This document shows positions 55,247-64,000 of a DNA stretch of 64,000 bases, piece after piece. The DNA is taken from assembly GCA_043228905.1 (NCBI GenBank), contig JBHGNT010000008.1, positions 1,798,001 through 1,862,000 of the forward strand, written 5' to 3'. A program made the position numbers and the translations under genes. The notes under the pieces were generated by a model. It had not been told where the DNA came from. It saw nothing but the letters and a program-made list of their open reading frames with translations, and did no database searches. The stretch comes from Azolla caroliniana (taxonomy: Eukaryota > Polypodiophyta). How positions within the stretch are numbered: the first letter of the stretch is position 1; each line of letters starts with the position of its first letter.

Positions 55247-56066
55247 CGGGGGTTATAACACTTATACCCCTTTTGTTCATGCAAGTAGTCGACGAGTATG
55301 CACTTCTCCGATTTCGGATCCAGATTCCTCTTCTTCTCATCCGGTACATGCACATATGCTATGCTACCGAATATCCGAAGGTGTTTCAAATTCGGCTTCC
55401 GCCCAAAATACAGCTCATGTGCTTACACCTTGTCCTAAAACCGGTTTTGGATGTAGACGGTCATTCGGACCGCCTTAGCCCAGTAGAATTTGGGCATGCT
55501 CTTCTCCTCTAGCATTGCCCTTGCCGCGTCGAAAATCGACCAGTTCTTTCTTTCGGCCACACCGTTTTGTTCCGGTGTATATCGAAAGTTGAATTCTCTC
55601 CGAATTCCTTTTTGTTGCAGATAACTGTTGAATTGGCCAGAAAAGTATTCTTTTCCACCATTCGATCACAGGCACTTTATCTTCCTCTCCGTTTCCCTTT
55701 CGACTAAGCTTTGAGGTTCCCAAAACAGTGGAAGACTTCGCTTTTCTTCTCGATGAGGTAGATCCACGTGTGTTAGCTGTAGTCGTGGGATGAAGGAGAC
55801 AAAATACTGACTCCCGCCAAGACTAGCGTTCTGTGTCGGTCCCCATACATCCGACTGGATTAGATCGAGCTTGTTACGGCTCCAATTTCGTTCAGTTGGG
55901 AATGGAAGCCGGTGTTGCTTCCCGAGTTGGCAAGCTTCACATATTTGGGCCTTTCGGCCACTAAACTTCGGCAATCCGAACACAACTTGTTTCGATTGTA
56001 GATCTTGAATGGCCGATCCGCTTATGCCAGAGATCGATGTCCGATTCAATCTTCTGTCCTTTGGCA
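55247..56066 (-). mobile_element. C1-type copia fragment: integrase, left half
   Basis: Minus-strand reading from 56066: KGQKIESDIDLWHKR, QVVFGLPKFSGRKAQICEAC, QLGKQHRLPFPTERNWSRNK, SDVWGPTQNASLGGSQYFVS, then after shifts the integrase C-terminus (HLRIFGSIAYVHVPDEKKRN, KGYKCYNPR). It starts exactly where the 6426-6617 fragment stops (MFA | KGQK), and the 5 bp TGGCA at 56062-56066 equals the bases at 6426-6430. It breaks off at about 55247. Confidence 0.85.
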
Positions 56067-56357
56067 TGATAGGCAATAGCGTGAAAGTATTGCTCGGCCA
56101 CAACTGAGTCTCAAATCTCTCTATGAAGGACCAAACACAGGAATGGGAAATAGGTATAATGAATGCACGTACATAAAACGACGATAGAGAACACAGGATG
56201 TTTACATGGAAAACCCTAATCGGGGAAAACCACGGGAGCCCACGGACTCTGAACTATCACTATATGAGAGGAAATACAAAGTGGAAACACAAAGGCAACA
56301 ACCTCGTGCTCACGATCTTCCCCAGACGGCGGTTACAACAGAAAGTGCTCGTAGCTA

Positions 56358-56394
<37 letters not shown>

Positions 56395-57101
56395 CAACAA
56401 TAATAACAAAAACAACACCCCCATTCTGTGATTGCCCTAAGTCATATTTATACTCATATGACCTTAGGGCTATTTACAAATATAACCTCAATGTCATGAT
56501 ATGGCAAGACTCGAACCCATGACCTTATATTATATGGGTCGAGCTCTTGACCATTATACCATCTATTGTAATACATAGGATATTATTTTCATTTAAGTTT
56601 TATTATAGGAAATTAATGTATATTCCAGATTTCTCTAGAACATTCTAGAAGCTTCAAGATTACTCTTGAGAACACTATAAAAGAAGGCACTAGGAATTAT
56701 GTTGAACCAAATTAGTTCAACGCCAGTCTTAAGCCTCTTAGCCACTTTGTACTTATCCTCCACATAATATATTAGCTGTTATCATCATCATCTCTCTATC
56801 TCATCCTCGCTATCTCTCTCTCCTCTCCTCTCTTTCTCTCTCGGGAATCTTACGCAGTCCCTCTTAGTACTAATAGTACTTCTCTTCTTTAGTACTAATT
56901 CTCTCTCTGCTTTAGTACTATTCCTGACACTCAATGGGCTTACTCTAACATATTTACAAATATGTGCCATCCTCCGGTTCTCACCACGTCCATCCGATCC
57001 AGTTTCCGGATTCGATCCGGGTCCCTTCCGGATCTGGTTCCTTCATCCGGTTCTCCTCCAGTTTTCAACCGGATCCCATCCGAAGGGACCGAAATCCTAA
57101 C
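56067..57101 (-). repeat. 3' LTR of E2, containing solo LTR S1
   Basis: Minus strand TGTTAGGATTTCGG (57101) to CTATCA (56067). Without S1 and one copy of its duplication it is ~592 bp, close to the 580 bp of E1. CT tract at 56359-56391. The tract GTAGTGAAGGGGGAGAT (57102-57118, minus) precedes it. Confidence 0.85.
56492..56929 (-). repeat. Solo LTR S1 (438 bp)
   Basis: TGTCA...TGACA ends with the perfect 5-bp duplication CTCAA on both sides (56487-56491 and 56930-56934). It has a TATA box (TATAAAA, 56676-56682) and a hairpin GTTGAAC/GTTCAAC at 56701-56721, laid out as in the G2 LTR, so it belongs to a related chromovirus family. Judged by the TATA box its transcription direction is plus; the strand field gives the orientation of the E2 LTR it interrupts. 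It is the youngest layer here. Confidence 0.92.
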
Positions 57102-57115
57102 AATCTCCCCCTTCA

Positions 57116-58702
57116 CTACGGCATGAGATGTCTCATTAGCCCGATCCGCCTTCGACACATGTCTAGCTTGTCGGTTGTCAGCACCTTGGTGAGCATGTCC
57201 GACCCGTTCTCCTCTGTATGAACCTTCATCAAAGTGAAGTTTTTGTCCTCTAGTCTCTCCGGGATGAAGTGGTACCTGCGTTGGATGTGCTTTGTCCTGG
57301 ATTGGTACGCCATGTTCTTTGCAAGGTGGATGGCACTTTGACTATCGCAGTGGAGCCGATATTCCTCGTGTCGGATCCCTAGCTCTCCGATGAAGTTCTT
57401 CATCTAGATTATCTCCTTGCCAGCTTCCACAGCTGCCATGTACTCCGCTTCCGTTGTTGACAGTGCAATAGACTTCTGCAACCTCGACTGCCATGATACG
57501 GCTCCCCTTGCATAAGTCATGAAATATCCAGATGTAGACCGGCTGGTATCCGCATCAGCCGTCATATCCGAATCCGTGAATCCGTCGAGTTGGGGTTTTC
57601 CTGAACCGAACCGGAGGCACATGTCAGAGTTTCCCTTCAAGTATTGGAGTATCCACTTGACCGCGTTCCAATATTCTCTTCCCGGATTGCTCTTGAACCG
57701 GCTAACTACTCTGACGGCGTAACCGATGTCTAGCCAGGTACACACCATCGCATACATCAAGCTCCCGACGGCAAAGGCATATGGTATCTTCATCATATCC
57801 GACTTCTCTGCCTTTGTCTTCGGGCTCTGCTTTTCGGACAACTTGCAATTTGCTGGAAGTGTCGATCCGACTGGTTTCGCCTCCGACATGTTAAACCTTT
57901 GAAGCACCTTTGTCACGTATTGCTCCTATGACAACCACAACACCTTCTCCAACTGGTCCCGGATGATGTGCATCCCCAAAATCTGTCTTGCCGGACCCAA
58001 GTCTTTCATTGAGAAGGTCCAGTTTAGGGCCTTCTTCAACATTCGTATCTTGAGTTGGTCTCGTCTGACGATCAACATGTTGTCCATGTACAGGAGCAAT
58101 ATCAGGAAATCTCCTCAGTCAAATTTCTTCACAAACATGCAGTGACCGGCTTGCGTCTTGTGGTACCCTTTATCCTTCATGAAGGAGTCGTACTTCCGGT
58201 ACCATTGTCGGGGAGCTTGCTTCAATCCGTATAACCTCTTCTTTAGCTGGCATACCAGGTGCTCCTTCCCTTACCTCTCAAATCCTTCCGGTTGATGCAT
58301 GTAGAACTCTTCTTCGAGGTCACCATGTAGGAATGTCGTCTTGACGTCCAATTGCTCTACCTCGAGGTCCATACTTGCCGCTATGCTCAATACCGTCCGA
58401 ATGGATGTCATCTTGACTACCAAGGCAAAGATCTCATCGAAATCCACACCTTTCTTCTGTTAGAAACCCTTTATCACGATCTGGGTGTTGTACCTCGGTG
58501 GATTTCCAGCGTCTCCCGGTTTCAGCTTGTACACCCACTTATGCCGGAGTGCTCTCTTTCCTTTCAGCAGCTCCATCAATTCATATGTGTGGTTCTCATG
58601 CAGGGAATCAATCTCATCCTGCATGGCACTTAACCACTTGCGGTTGTGGGGGTCTTTCTTTGCTTCTTTGAAGCTTTTCGGCTCCCCCTCGTCCATCAGC
58701 AA
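57116..58702 (-). pseudogene. E2 reverse transcriptase and RNase H
   Basis: RT begins near 58702 (KWLSAMQDEIDSLHENHTYE, KRALRHKWVYKLKPGD). The catalytic box reads LLYMDNMLIV near 58085, where YVDD would be expected. From 57916 to 57404 it is open: SEAKPVGSTLPANCKL, SLMYAMVCTWLDIGYAVRVV, GFTDSDMTADADTSRSTSGY, STTEAEYMAAVEAGKEI. RNase H ends at 57116 (CDSQSAIHLAKN, TKHIQRRYHFI). The long clean frame at the RNase H end contrasts with the broken RT centre. Confidence 0.85.
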
Positions 58703-58759
58703 TACGTGCTCTGCATTCGAAAATCTTCAGGGGGCTCTTCTCTCTCTAAGAGGGTATCT

Positions 58760-60060
58760 TCATCCTTGGTTTCTAACTACTGGTTCCTCTATTTGTTCTT
58801 CATCCAAATCTGATTCGGGATCTTGTTTGGTTCTGGTGTCTTCTTCTTCTTCTTCAGTCTGTTCAGTTTCTTGTCTGAATCCGATCGAATCATCGAGTGT
58901 CACCTGGCTTCCAGCTAACATCCAGTTTTTAACCAAGTAAGTCATTGTGTCCTCAAGCCGATTTTCATTGGATGATCCGGATTTCATCACCTTTTTCCCC
59001 GACTCGCAATGGGCAATGGTCCTGTCTTCCATGAAGACTATATCCCAACTCCGGAACACCTTGTCGACCAGATCCCACACCCGGTAACCGAACTCATCAT
59101 CATTGTATCCAAGGAATATGCATGGCCTGGACTTCAGATCCAGCTTTGCTCTCTTCTCCTTTGCAACATGCACATAGGCGAGACACCCAAACAGCTTCAG
59201 ATGCCGGTAAGACACATCTTTACCGGTCCATACTTACTACAGTGAGTCTCCTTCCAAGGGAGTTCAGGGTGATTTGTTTATCACATACGTCGCCGTCATC
59301 AGCACCTCAGCCCAAAATGTCTTGGGTAGCTTTGAAAGTGCCAGCATGCTCCGGACTCTCTCCATCACGGTCTAGTTCATCCGTTCGGCCAGCCCGTTTA
59401 GTTCCGGCAACTTCACCACGGTGAATTCGAGTCTGATTCCCTTCGATCGACATTACTCCTCAAACTGCCCTCGGTATTCTCCTTCTTTATCTGCTCAAAC
59501 TACTTTCAGCTTCCAGCCAGTTTCTCTTTCCACTCTCGTGTGGAGTTCCTTGAAGAGAGACAACTCCTAATCCTTCGTCTTCAATGGTGCGACCCACAGT
59601 TTCCTGTTGTGGTCATCTATGAACATCACGAAGTACTGCGATCCGGCATGTGACTTCGTGTCCACTTGACACACATCGGTATGCACCAGCTCCAGTGGTG
59701 CATTCTGTCTCATCGGTGGTCTTGACCGGAAGGAGGTTCAGTTTTGCTTGCCGGCTAAGCAATCGGTGCACTTCTCAAGATGCACGCCTTTCACCTCTGG
59801 AATGAGATTGTCTTTGGCAAGTCTTCTCATCCCCTTCTGGCTCATATGACACAGTCTCTTGTGCCATAGCTCACCGGCAGTATCAGATGCTACGCTCATT
59901 TCTTCCCTGCATATCCGGGCATGCATCAGGTATAGCGTATTGATCTTCTAGGCTCGAACCATGATCAAGATTCCCTTGTTGAACTTCATGACTCCGTTCC
60001 GAATGCTACCCATGTAGCCTTCATCATCTAGCCGACCGGCTTATATCAGGTTCAACCAGA
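58760..60060 (-). pseudogene. E2 integrase
   Basis: 59926-59738 gives MHARICREEMSVASDTAGEL, WHKRLCHMSQKGMRRLAKDN and CTDCLAGKQN. The core (59720-59230) is broken. 59215-58760 gives the C-terminal region (HLKLFGCLAYVHVAKEKR, FLGYNDDEFGYRVWDLVD) and the acidic linker. Confidence 0.78.
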
Positions 60061-60073
60061 CCTCCGGAACGCG

Positions 60074-60650
60074 TCAGACATCCTTCAACCGCAACTTGCA
60101 CCTAGTTGATGTAGTCAACCACAAATCTCCTATGCCGACGATTCGGCATGTGCCTTCATTCCCTATCCGGACACAACTGTGATCTCCGGCTGTGTAGGAT
60201 GAGAAGCATTTCCGGTCCAGTGTCAAATGGATTGATGCTCCGGAATCCACAACCCACTTTGTCTCATCGCCGACAAGGTTTAACTCATTCTCCTCGGTAA
60301 TGAGCATCAGTTCTTCTTCACTTGTCGCAATTGCCGACGTTCCCTTCTGATCCAAGCCTTTCCAGTCCGAAAATGTCAACAGTTCTTCTAGAAGTGCCCT
60401 GGCTTCCCACAATAGAAGCAAGTAGGCCTCCCCCTTGACTTCGACCTCGTCCCCGATTTATCCCAGTTTTGGGGACTCTGATGCCAGCCTCTTCCCCGGT
60501 TGTGGTCATCTTCCGTAACCAAGGCCTTCGGATCGGTTCTGGACCCCCGATCCTTTCGGCGAGCTTCTTCATCAAGAAAGATTGATTTTACCCTTGCTAG
60601 GGATAACGCCTTTCCTTCCGTCCTAGCGTTGCCCAACATGACAACTAACG
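60074..60650 (-). pseudogene. E2 gag end, zinc knuckle and protease
   Basis: Gag end LSLARVKSIFLDEEARRKDR, knuckle TCFYCGKPGHF, then after a shift the protease motif WVVDSGASIHLTLDRKCFSS and VRIGNEGTCRIVGIG. Cut at 60650 in the codons for TLVVMLGNAR by E3 (TAACG at 60646-60650 is the expected target duplication). Confidence 0.8.
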
Positions 60651-61175
60651 TGTTGGGAAATCGGTGTCTCCGGATGGGATCCGGTGATGAATAAAGAGGA
60701 CCCGGTGAGAACTGGAACATAAGATAGATTTGTAAATATGTCTTGAATAATCCCATTGAGGCTATATTTGTAAATAGCCCTAATTTCATATAACTATAAA
60801 TATGACTTAGAGCAATCACTTTGTGTGTGTGATTGTGTTGTCATATTGTTGTAACTGTTGTACAGAGAGAGAGGGAGAGAGAGGGAGAGAGAGGGAGAGA
60901 GAGAGATACAGAGTGATACTCTGTTGTAACCGCCATTGTGCGAAGAAACAGAACTCGAGGTCATTGCCTCTAAGTCTCTCATTGTACCCCTTTCTCTTCA
61001 TTGTGATAGTTCGGAGTCTGTGGGCTCCCATGGTTTTTCCCTATTAGGTTTTTCCACGTAAACATCATGTGTTATTTTCTTGTGTACTCTCCACTTCCCA
61101 TTTCTATGTTTGATTCTTAAACAAGTGATTTATTACTCGGTTGTGGCCGAACGATATTCCGCGCATTTCTTTTCA
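60651..61175 (+). repeat. 5' LTR of E3 (525 bp)
   Basis: TGTTGGGAAATCGGTG ... TTCTTTTCA. GA-rich tract 60861-60905. Primer site TAGTATCAGAGC follows after three bases. Confidence 0.87.
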
Positions 61176-61204
61176 ATCTAGTATCAGAGCGAACAACACA
61201 GAAA

Positions 61205-61980
61205 ATGGAAGAATCTTACGGCGCCATGTTCAAAGCTCACCGGCTCCAACTACTCCGTGTGGAAGTCGAAGATGAGGGACATGCTAGTGTTTAAAGATCT
61301 TTGGTTGTCGGTTCAGTTCGGGGACAAGAGACCGGATAAGATCGACGCCATGGTGTGGGAGGTGATGCACATGAAGACAACAACATACATCCGGTGCTTC
61401 ATTGACATGAGCATGTACAATAACTTCAATGAAGAGAGTAAGGCTCATGAACTCTAGGAGAATATCGACATCACGTTCCAGAACAAGAATGTCATTAATC
61501 GGGTTTCGGTATTTCGGAAGCTAGTGAGGCTCCGGTACCAAGACGGCTCCAGTATGGCGGAGCACATGAATGCCTTCCAGAGGCTGATACACCAAGCAAC
61601 CTCATTGGAAGTACCTCTCACGGATGAGGTACTTGCTCTACTACTGCTCGGTTCCCTCTTGGATAGCTGGGAGACGTTAGTTGTCACGTTGGGCAACGCC
61701 AGGCCGAAAGGAAATCAACTATCCTTAGCAAGAGTCAAGTGGAGCTTGCTTGATGAGGAGGCGCGTCGGAAAGACAAGGAGGTGATCTCCGACGCCAAAG
61801 CCCTCCTTATCAAATTGGAACGCGGAAGACAAAGGAATCAGAGTCCATAGAACCGAGAAAAGTCGGGGACACGGTCAAAGTCAAGGGGGAGGTCCACTTG
61901 CTTCTATTGCGGCAAGCCGGGGCACTTCTAGAAGAATTGTTGACATTTCCGGAAAGACAAGGGAACCGAAAGTACCGATT
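61205..61980 (+). pseudogene. E3 gag
   Basis: ATG 61205 (MEESYGAMFKAHR), a shift near 61240, then NYSVWKSKMRDMLVFKDLWL, a TAG near 61456, VFRKLVRLRYQDGSSMAEHM, LEVPLTDEVLALLLLGSLLD and RGRQRNQSP with a stop. The knuckle region is CFYCGKPGHF with a stop before KNC. Several stops fit CAG or TGG turned to TAG. Confidence 0.8.
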
Positions 61981-62036
61981 CGCAGAAGTCACTGGACAGA
62001 AACGGTTCGGATCGGCGAGGCCCGGATCGGAAGGGA

Positions 62037-62555
62037 ATGACGACGATCGCGGTAAGTGAAGAAGAACTAATGCTCATCACCGAGGAGAGTGAGTTGAACC
62101 TTGCCGTTAATGAAACAACGTGGGTTGTCGATTCCGGAGCCTCGTTCCACCTTACCCCGGACCGGAAATGCTTCTCGTCCTACATAGCCAGTGAGCACGA
62201 CTGTGTTCGGATGGGGAATGAAGGGACATGCCGAATTATTGGCATAGGAAATGTGTTGCTGACGACATCAACCGGATGCAAGTTGATGTTGAAGGATGTC
62301 CAACACGTTTCGGAGGTTCAACTGAACTTGATATCAACCGGTCGGCTAGATGATGAAGGCTACACAGGTAGCATCCGGAACGGTGTCATGAGGTTCTACA
62401 AAGGGAGCTTAATAGTGGCTCGAGCCCGGAAGGTTAACACACTAAACTTAATGCATGCCCGGATATGCCGGGATGAAGTGAACGTAGCATCCGACACTGC
62501 CAGTGAGCTGTGGCACAGAAGACTATGTCACATGAGTGAGAAGGGGATGAAGTGA
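62037..62555 (+). CDS. E3 protease and GAG-pre-integrase segment
   Basis: Open frame of 172 codons: TTWVVDSGASFHLTPDRKCF, VRMGNEGTCRIIGIG, LISTGRLDDEGYTGSIRNGV, then SELWHRRLCHMSEKGMK, where a 77-bp tandem duplication creates a stop. This is the best-preserved protease of the E family. Confidence 0.82.
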   Translation: MTTIAVSEEELMLITEESELNLAVNETTWVVDSGASFHLTPDRKCFSSYIASEHDCVRMGNEGTCRIIGIGNVLLTTSTGCKLMLKDVQHVSEVQLNLISTGRLDDEGYTGSIRNGVMRFYKGSLIVARARKVNTLNLMHARICRDEVNVASDTASELWHRRLCHMSEKGMK

Positions 62556-63474
62556 ACGTAGCATCCGACACTACCGGTGAGCTGTGGCACAGAAGACTGT
62601 GTCACATGAGTGAGAAGGGGATGAAGAGGCTTGCTGACGACAACCTCATTCCGGTGAAGGACATGCAATTTGAGAAGTGCACTGAATGCCTGGCCGACAA
62701 GCAAAACCGAACCTCCTTCCGATCAAGACCACCGATGAGACGGAATGCACCACTAAAGTTGGTGCATACCGATGTGTGTCAAGTAGACACGAAGTCACAT
62801 GCGGGATCGCAGTACTTCGTGACGTTTATAGATGACCACAGCCGGAAGCTGTGGGTCTCACAATTGAAGACGAAGGATCAAGTGTTATCTATCTTCAAGG
62901 AGCTCCACGCGAGAGTGGAAAGAGAAACCGGTCGGAAGCTGAAAGCGGTTTGAGCAGATAACAGAGGAGAATACCGGGGGCAGTTCGAGGAGTACTGCCG
63001 GTCGAAGGGAATCTGGCTTGAATTCACCGTGCTGAAGATGCTAGAACTAAACGAGTTGGTCAAAAGGATGAACCGGACCATAATGGAGAGAGTCTGGAGC
63101 ATGCTCGCATATGCCAAGTTACCCAAGACGTTTTGGGCTGAGGCGCTAACAACAACGACCTATGTGATAAACAGATCACCCTCAGTACCCTTGGGTGGAG
63201 ACTCACCACAAAAGTATGGACCGGTAAGGATGTGTCTTACCGGCATCTGAAGGTGTTCGGGTGTCTCGCATACATGCATGTGGTGAAGGACAAGAGAGAA
63301 AAGTTGAATCCGAAGTCCCGGCCATGCATATCCCTTGGATACGGCGATGATGAGTTTGGTTACCGAGTGTGGGATCTGGTCAACAGAAAGATGTTCCGGA
63401 GTCGGGACATAGTCTTCATGGAAGACAGGACCATTGCCGAATGGGAGTCGGAGAAGAAGGTAATGAACTCTTGA
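62552..63474 (+). pseudogene. E3 integrase
   Basis: After the duplication the frame gives GELWHRRLCHMSEKGMKRLA, CTECLADKQNRTSFRSRPPM, VHTDVCQVDTKSHAGSQYFV and TFIDDHSRKLWVSQL to a TGA at 62951-62953. ADNRGEYRGQFEEYC follows in the same frame. NRTIMERVWSMLAYAKLPKT precedes a shift, and 63232-63474 gives the C-terminus HLKVFGCLAYMHVVKDKREK and LGYGDDEFGYRVWDLVNRK. Confidence 0.82.
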
Positions 63475-64000
63475 TCATCCATTGAGAACCAGCCTGAGGA
63501 CAAAAGGATATACCCGGTTGAAAACCGGATGTTAGCCGGTAACCGGATGACACTTGATGAACCGGCCTGATACGGACAGGAAACCGAACCGACCGAAGAA
63601 GAAGACATTAGAACCGGACAAGATCCCGAATCGGATTCGGATTCGGAACAAATGGAGGAACTAGTAGTCAAAAACCAAGGACGGAGATATCCTCTCCAGG
63701 AGAGAAGAGCCCCCCGAAGATTTCCAGAAGTAGAGCATGTGTTGCTAACCGATGAGGGGGAGGCGGAGAACTTTGAAGAAGCAAGGGGAGACACCCACAA
63801 CCACAAGTGGTTGAGTGCCATGCAGGATGAGATGGATTCCCTGCATGAGAACCACACATATGAATTGGTGGAGTTGCCGAAAGGAAAGAGGGCACTCCGG
63901 AATAAGTGGGTGTACAAGCTGAAACCAGGAGACACCAGAAATCCACCAAGGTATAAGGCCCGAATCGTGGTGAAGGGCTTCCAACAGAAGGAAGGAGTGG
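63475..64000 (+). pseudogene. E3 linker and reverse transcriptase start (cut by window end)
   Basis: Acidic linker with one TGA near 63568 (NRMTLDEPA, then stop), then GRRYPLQERRAPRRFPEVEH, KWLSAMQDEMDSLHENHTYE and KRALRNKWVYKLKPGDTRNP, open to the edge of the window. Confidence 0.82.

Larger units (their letters stand above)
56067..60650 (-). mobile_element. Copia element E2 (3' LTR to gag), E1 family
   Basis: Minus strand: 3' LTR 56067-57101 (enlarged by solo LTR S1), purine tract, RNase H, RT, integrase, protease, zinc knuckle and the end of gag, cut at 60650 by E3. The 5' part should lie beyond E3 to the right of the window. The presumed target duplication on the left is TGGCA. Frames are broken many times. 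Confidence 0.88.
60651..64000 (+). mobile_element. Copia element E3, 5' half, E1 family
   Basis: Plus strand: LTR 60651-61175, primer site 61179-61190, gag, knuckle, protease, integrase, linker and RT start, running off the end of the window in RT (IVVKGFQQKEGV). It lies head-to-head inside E2, so E2 and E3 form an inverted pair whose transcripts could anneal over shared sequence. Confidence 0.9.

Noticed and set aside
56500-56560. Possible tRNA gene on the minus strand
   Set aside because: Only B-box-like and weak A-box-like pieces; no full cloverleaf can be drawn, and the segment is the end of a solo LTR.

Overview
This window looks like a TE-saturated, repeat-rich stretch of a land-plant nuclear genome. 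The grounds are nested Ty1/copia and Ty3/gypsy elements with plant-type LTRs and primer-binding sites, a chromodomain gypsy element, spliced genes with plant-like TATA boxes, and a 12-cysteine plant-type metallothionein. I cannot name the species. There is no prokaryotic gene organisation, and no rRNA, tRNA or CRISPR locus that I can support.

Layout. 1-3242 is the 3' end of an LTR element (T1) whose last, broken ORF is a coiled-coil protein. It sits inside copia element E1 (3243-6425, minus), which sits in an older minus-strand copia (C1: 6426-6617 plus 13266-13663). C1 is also split by a full-length gypsy element, G1 (6618-13265). 13664-14433 is a lone minus-strand LTR (C4). 14434-24170 is a plus-strand copia (C2), split by a non-autonomous gag-only gypsy relative (G4, 17809-22279, minus) that carries a long repetitive ORF in place of pol. 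24172-30503 and 47702-54012 are two direct copies of one ~6.3 kb segment, each holding an intact two-exon metallothionein gene (minus). 30504-36000 holds an MTase-like relic, a gypsy fragment (G3) and a truncated copia (C5). 36110-44829 is a pogo/Tigger-type transposase pseudogene, split by a complete chromovirus-type gypsy element (G2, 38577-44502, GTTAT target duplication). 44830-47701 is AT-rich and holds a second MTase-like relic. 55247-56066 is the complementary half of a C1-type copia, followed by E2 (56067-60650, minus, containing a solo LTR) and E3 (60651-64000, plus), both of the E1 family. E3 runs off the window end.

The only genes that look intact and host-encoded are the two metallothioneins. 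Almost everything else is mobile-element sequence in successive layers. Clean target duplications (G2, the solo LTR in E2, the E1/E2 flanks) allow the insertion order to be read. E1's outer flank and E2's outer flank are the two halves of the same C1 insertion site, which implies a large tandem duplication or a similar rearrangement across the window.
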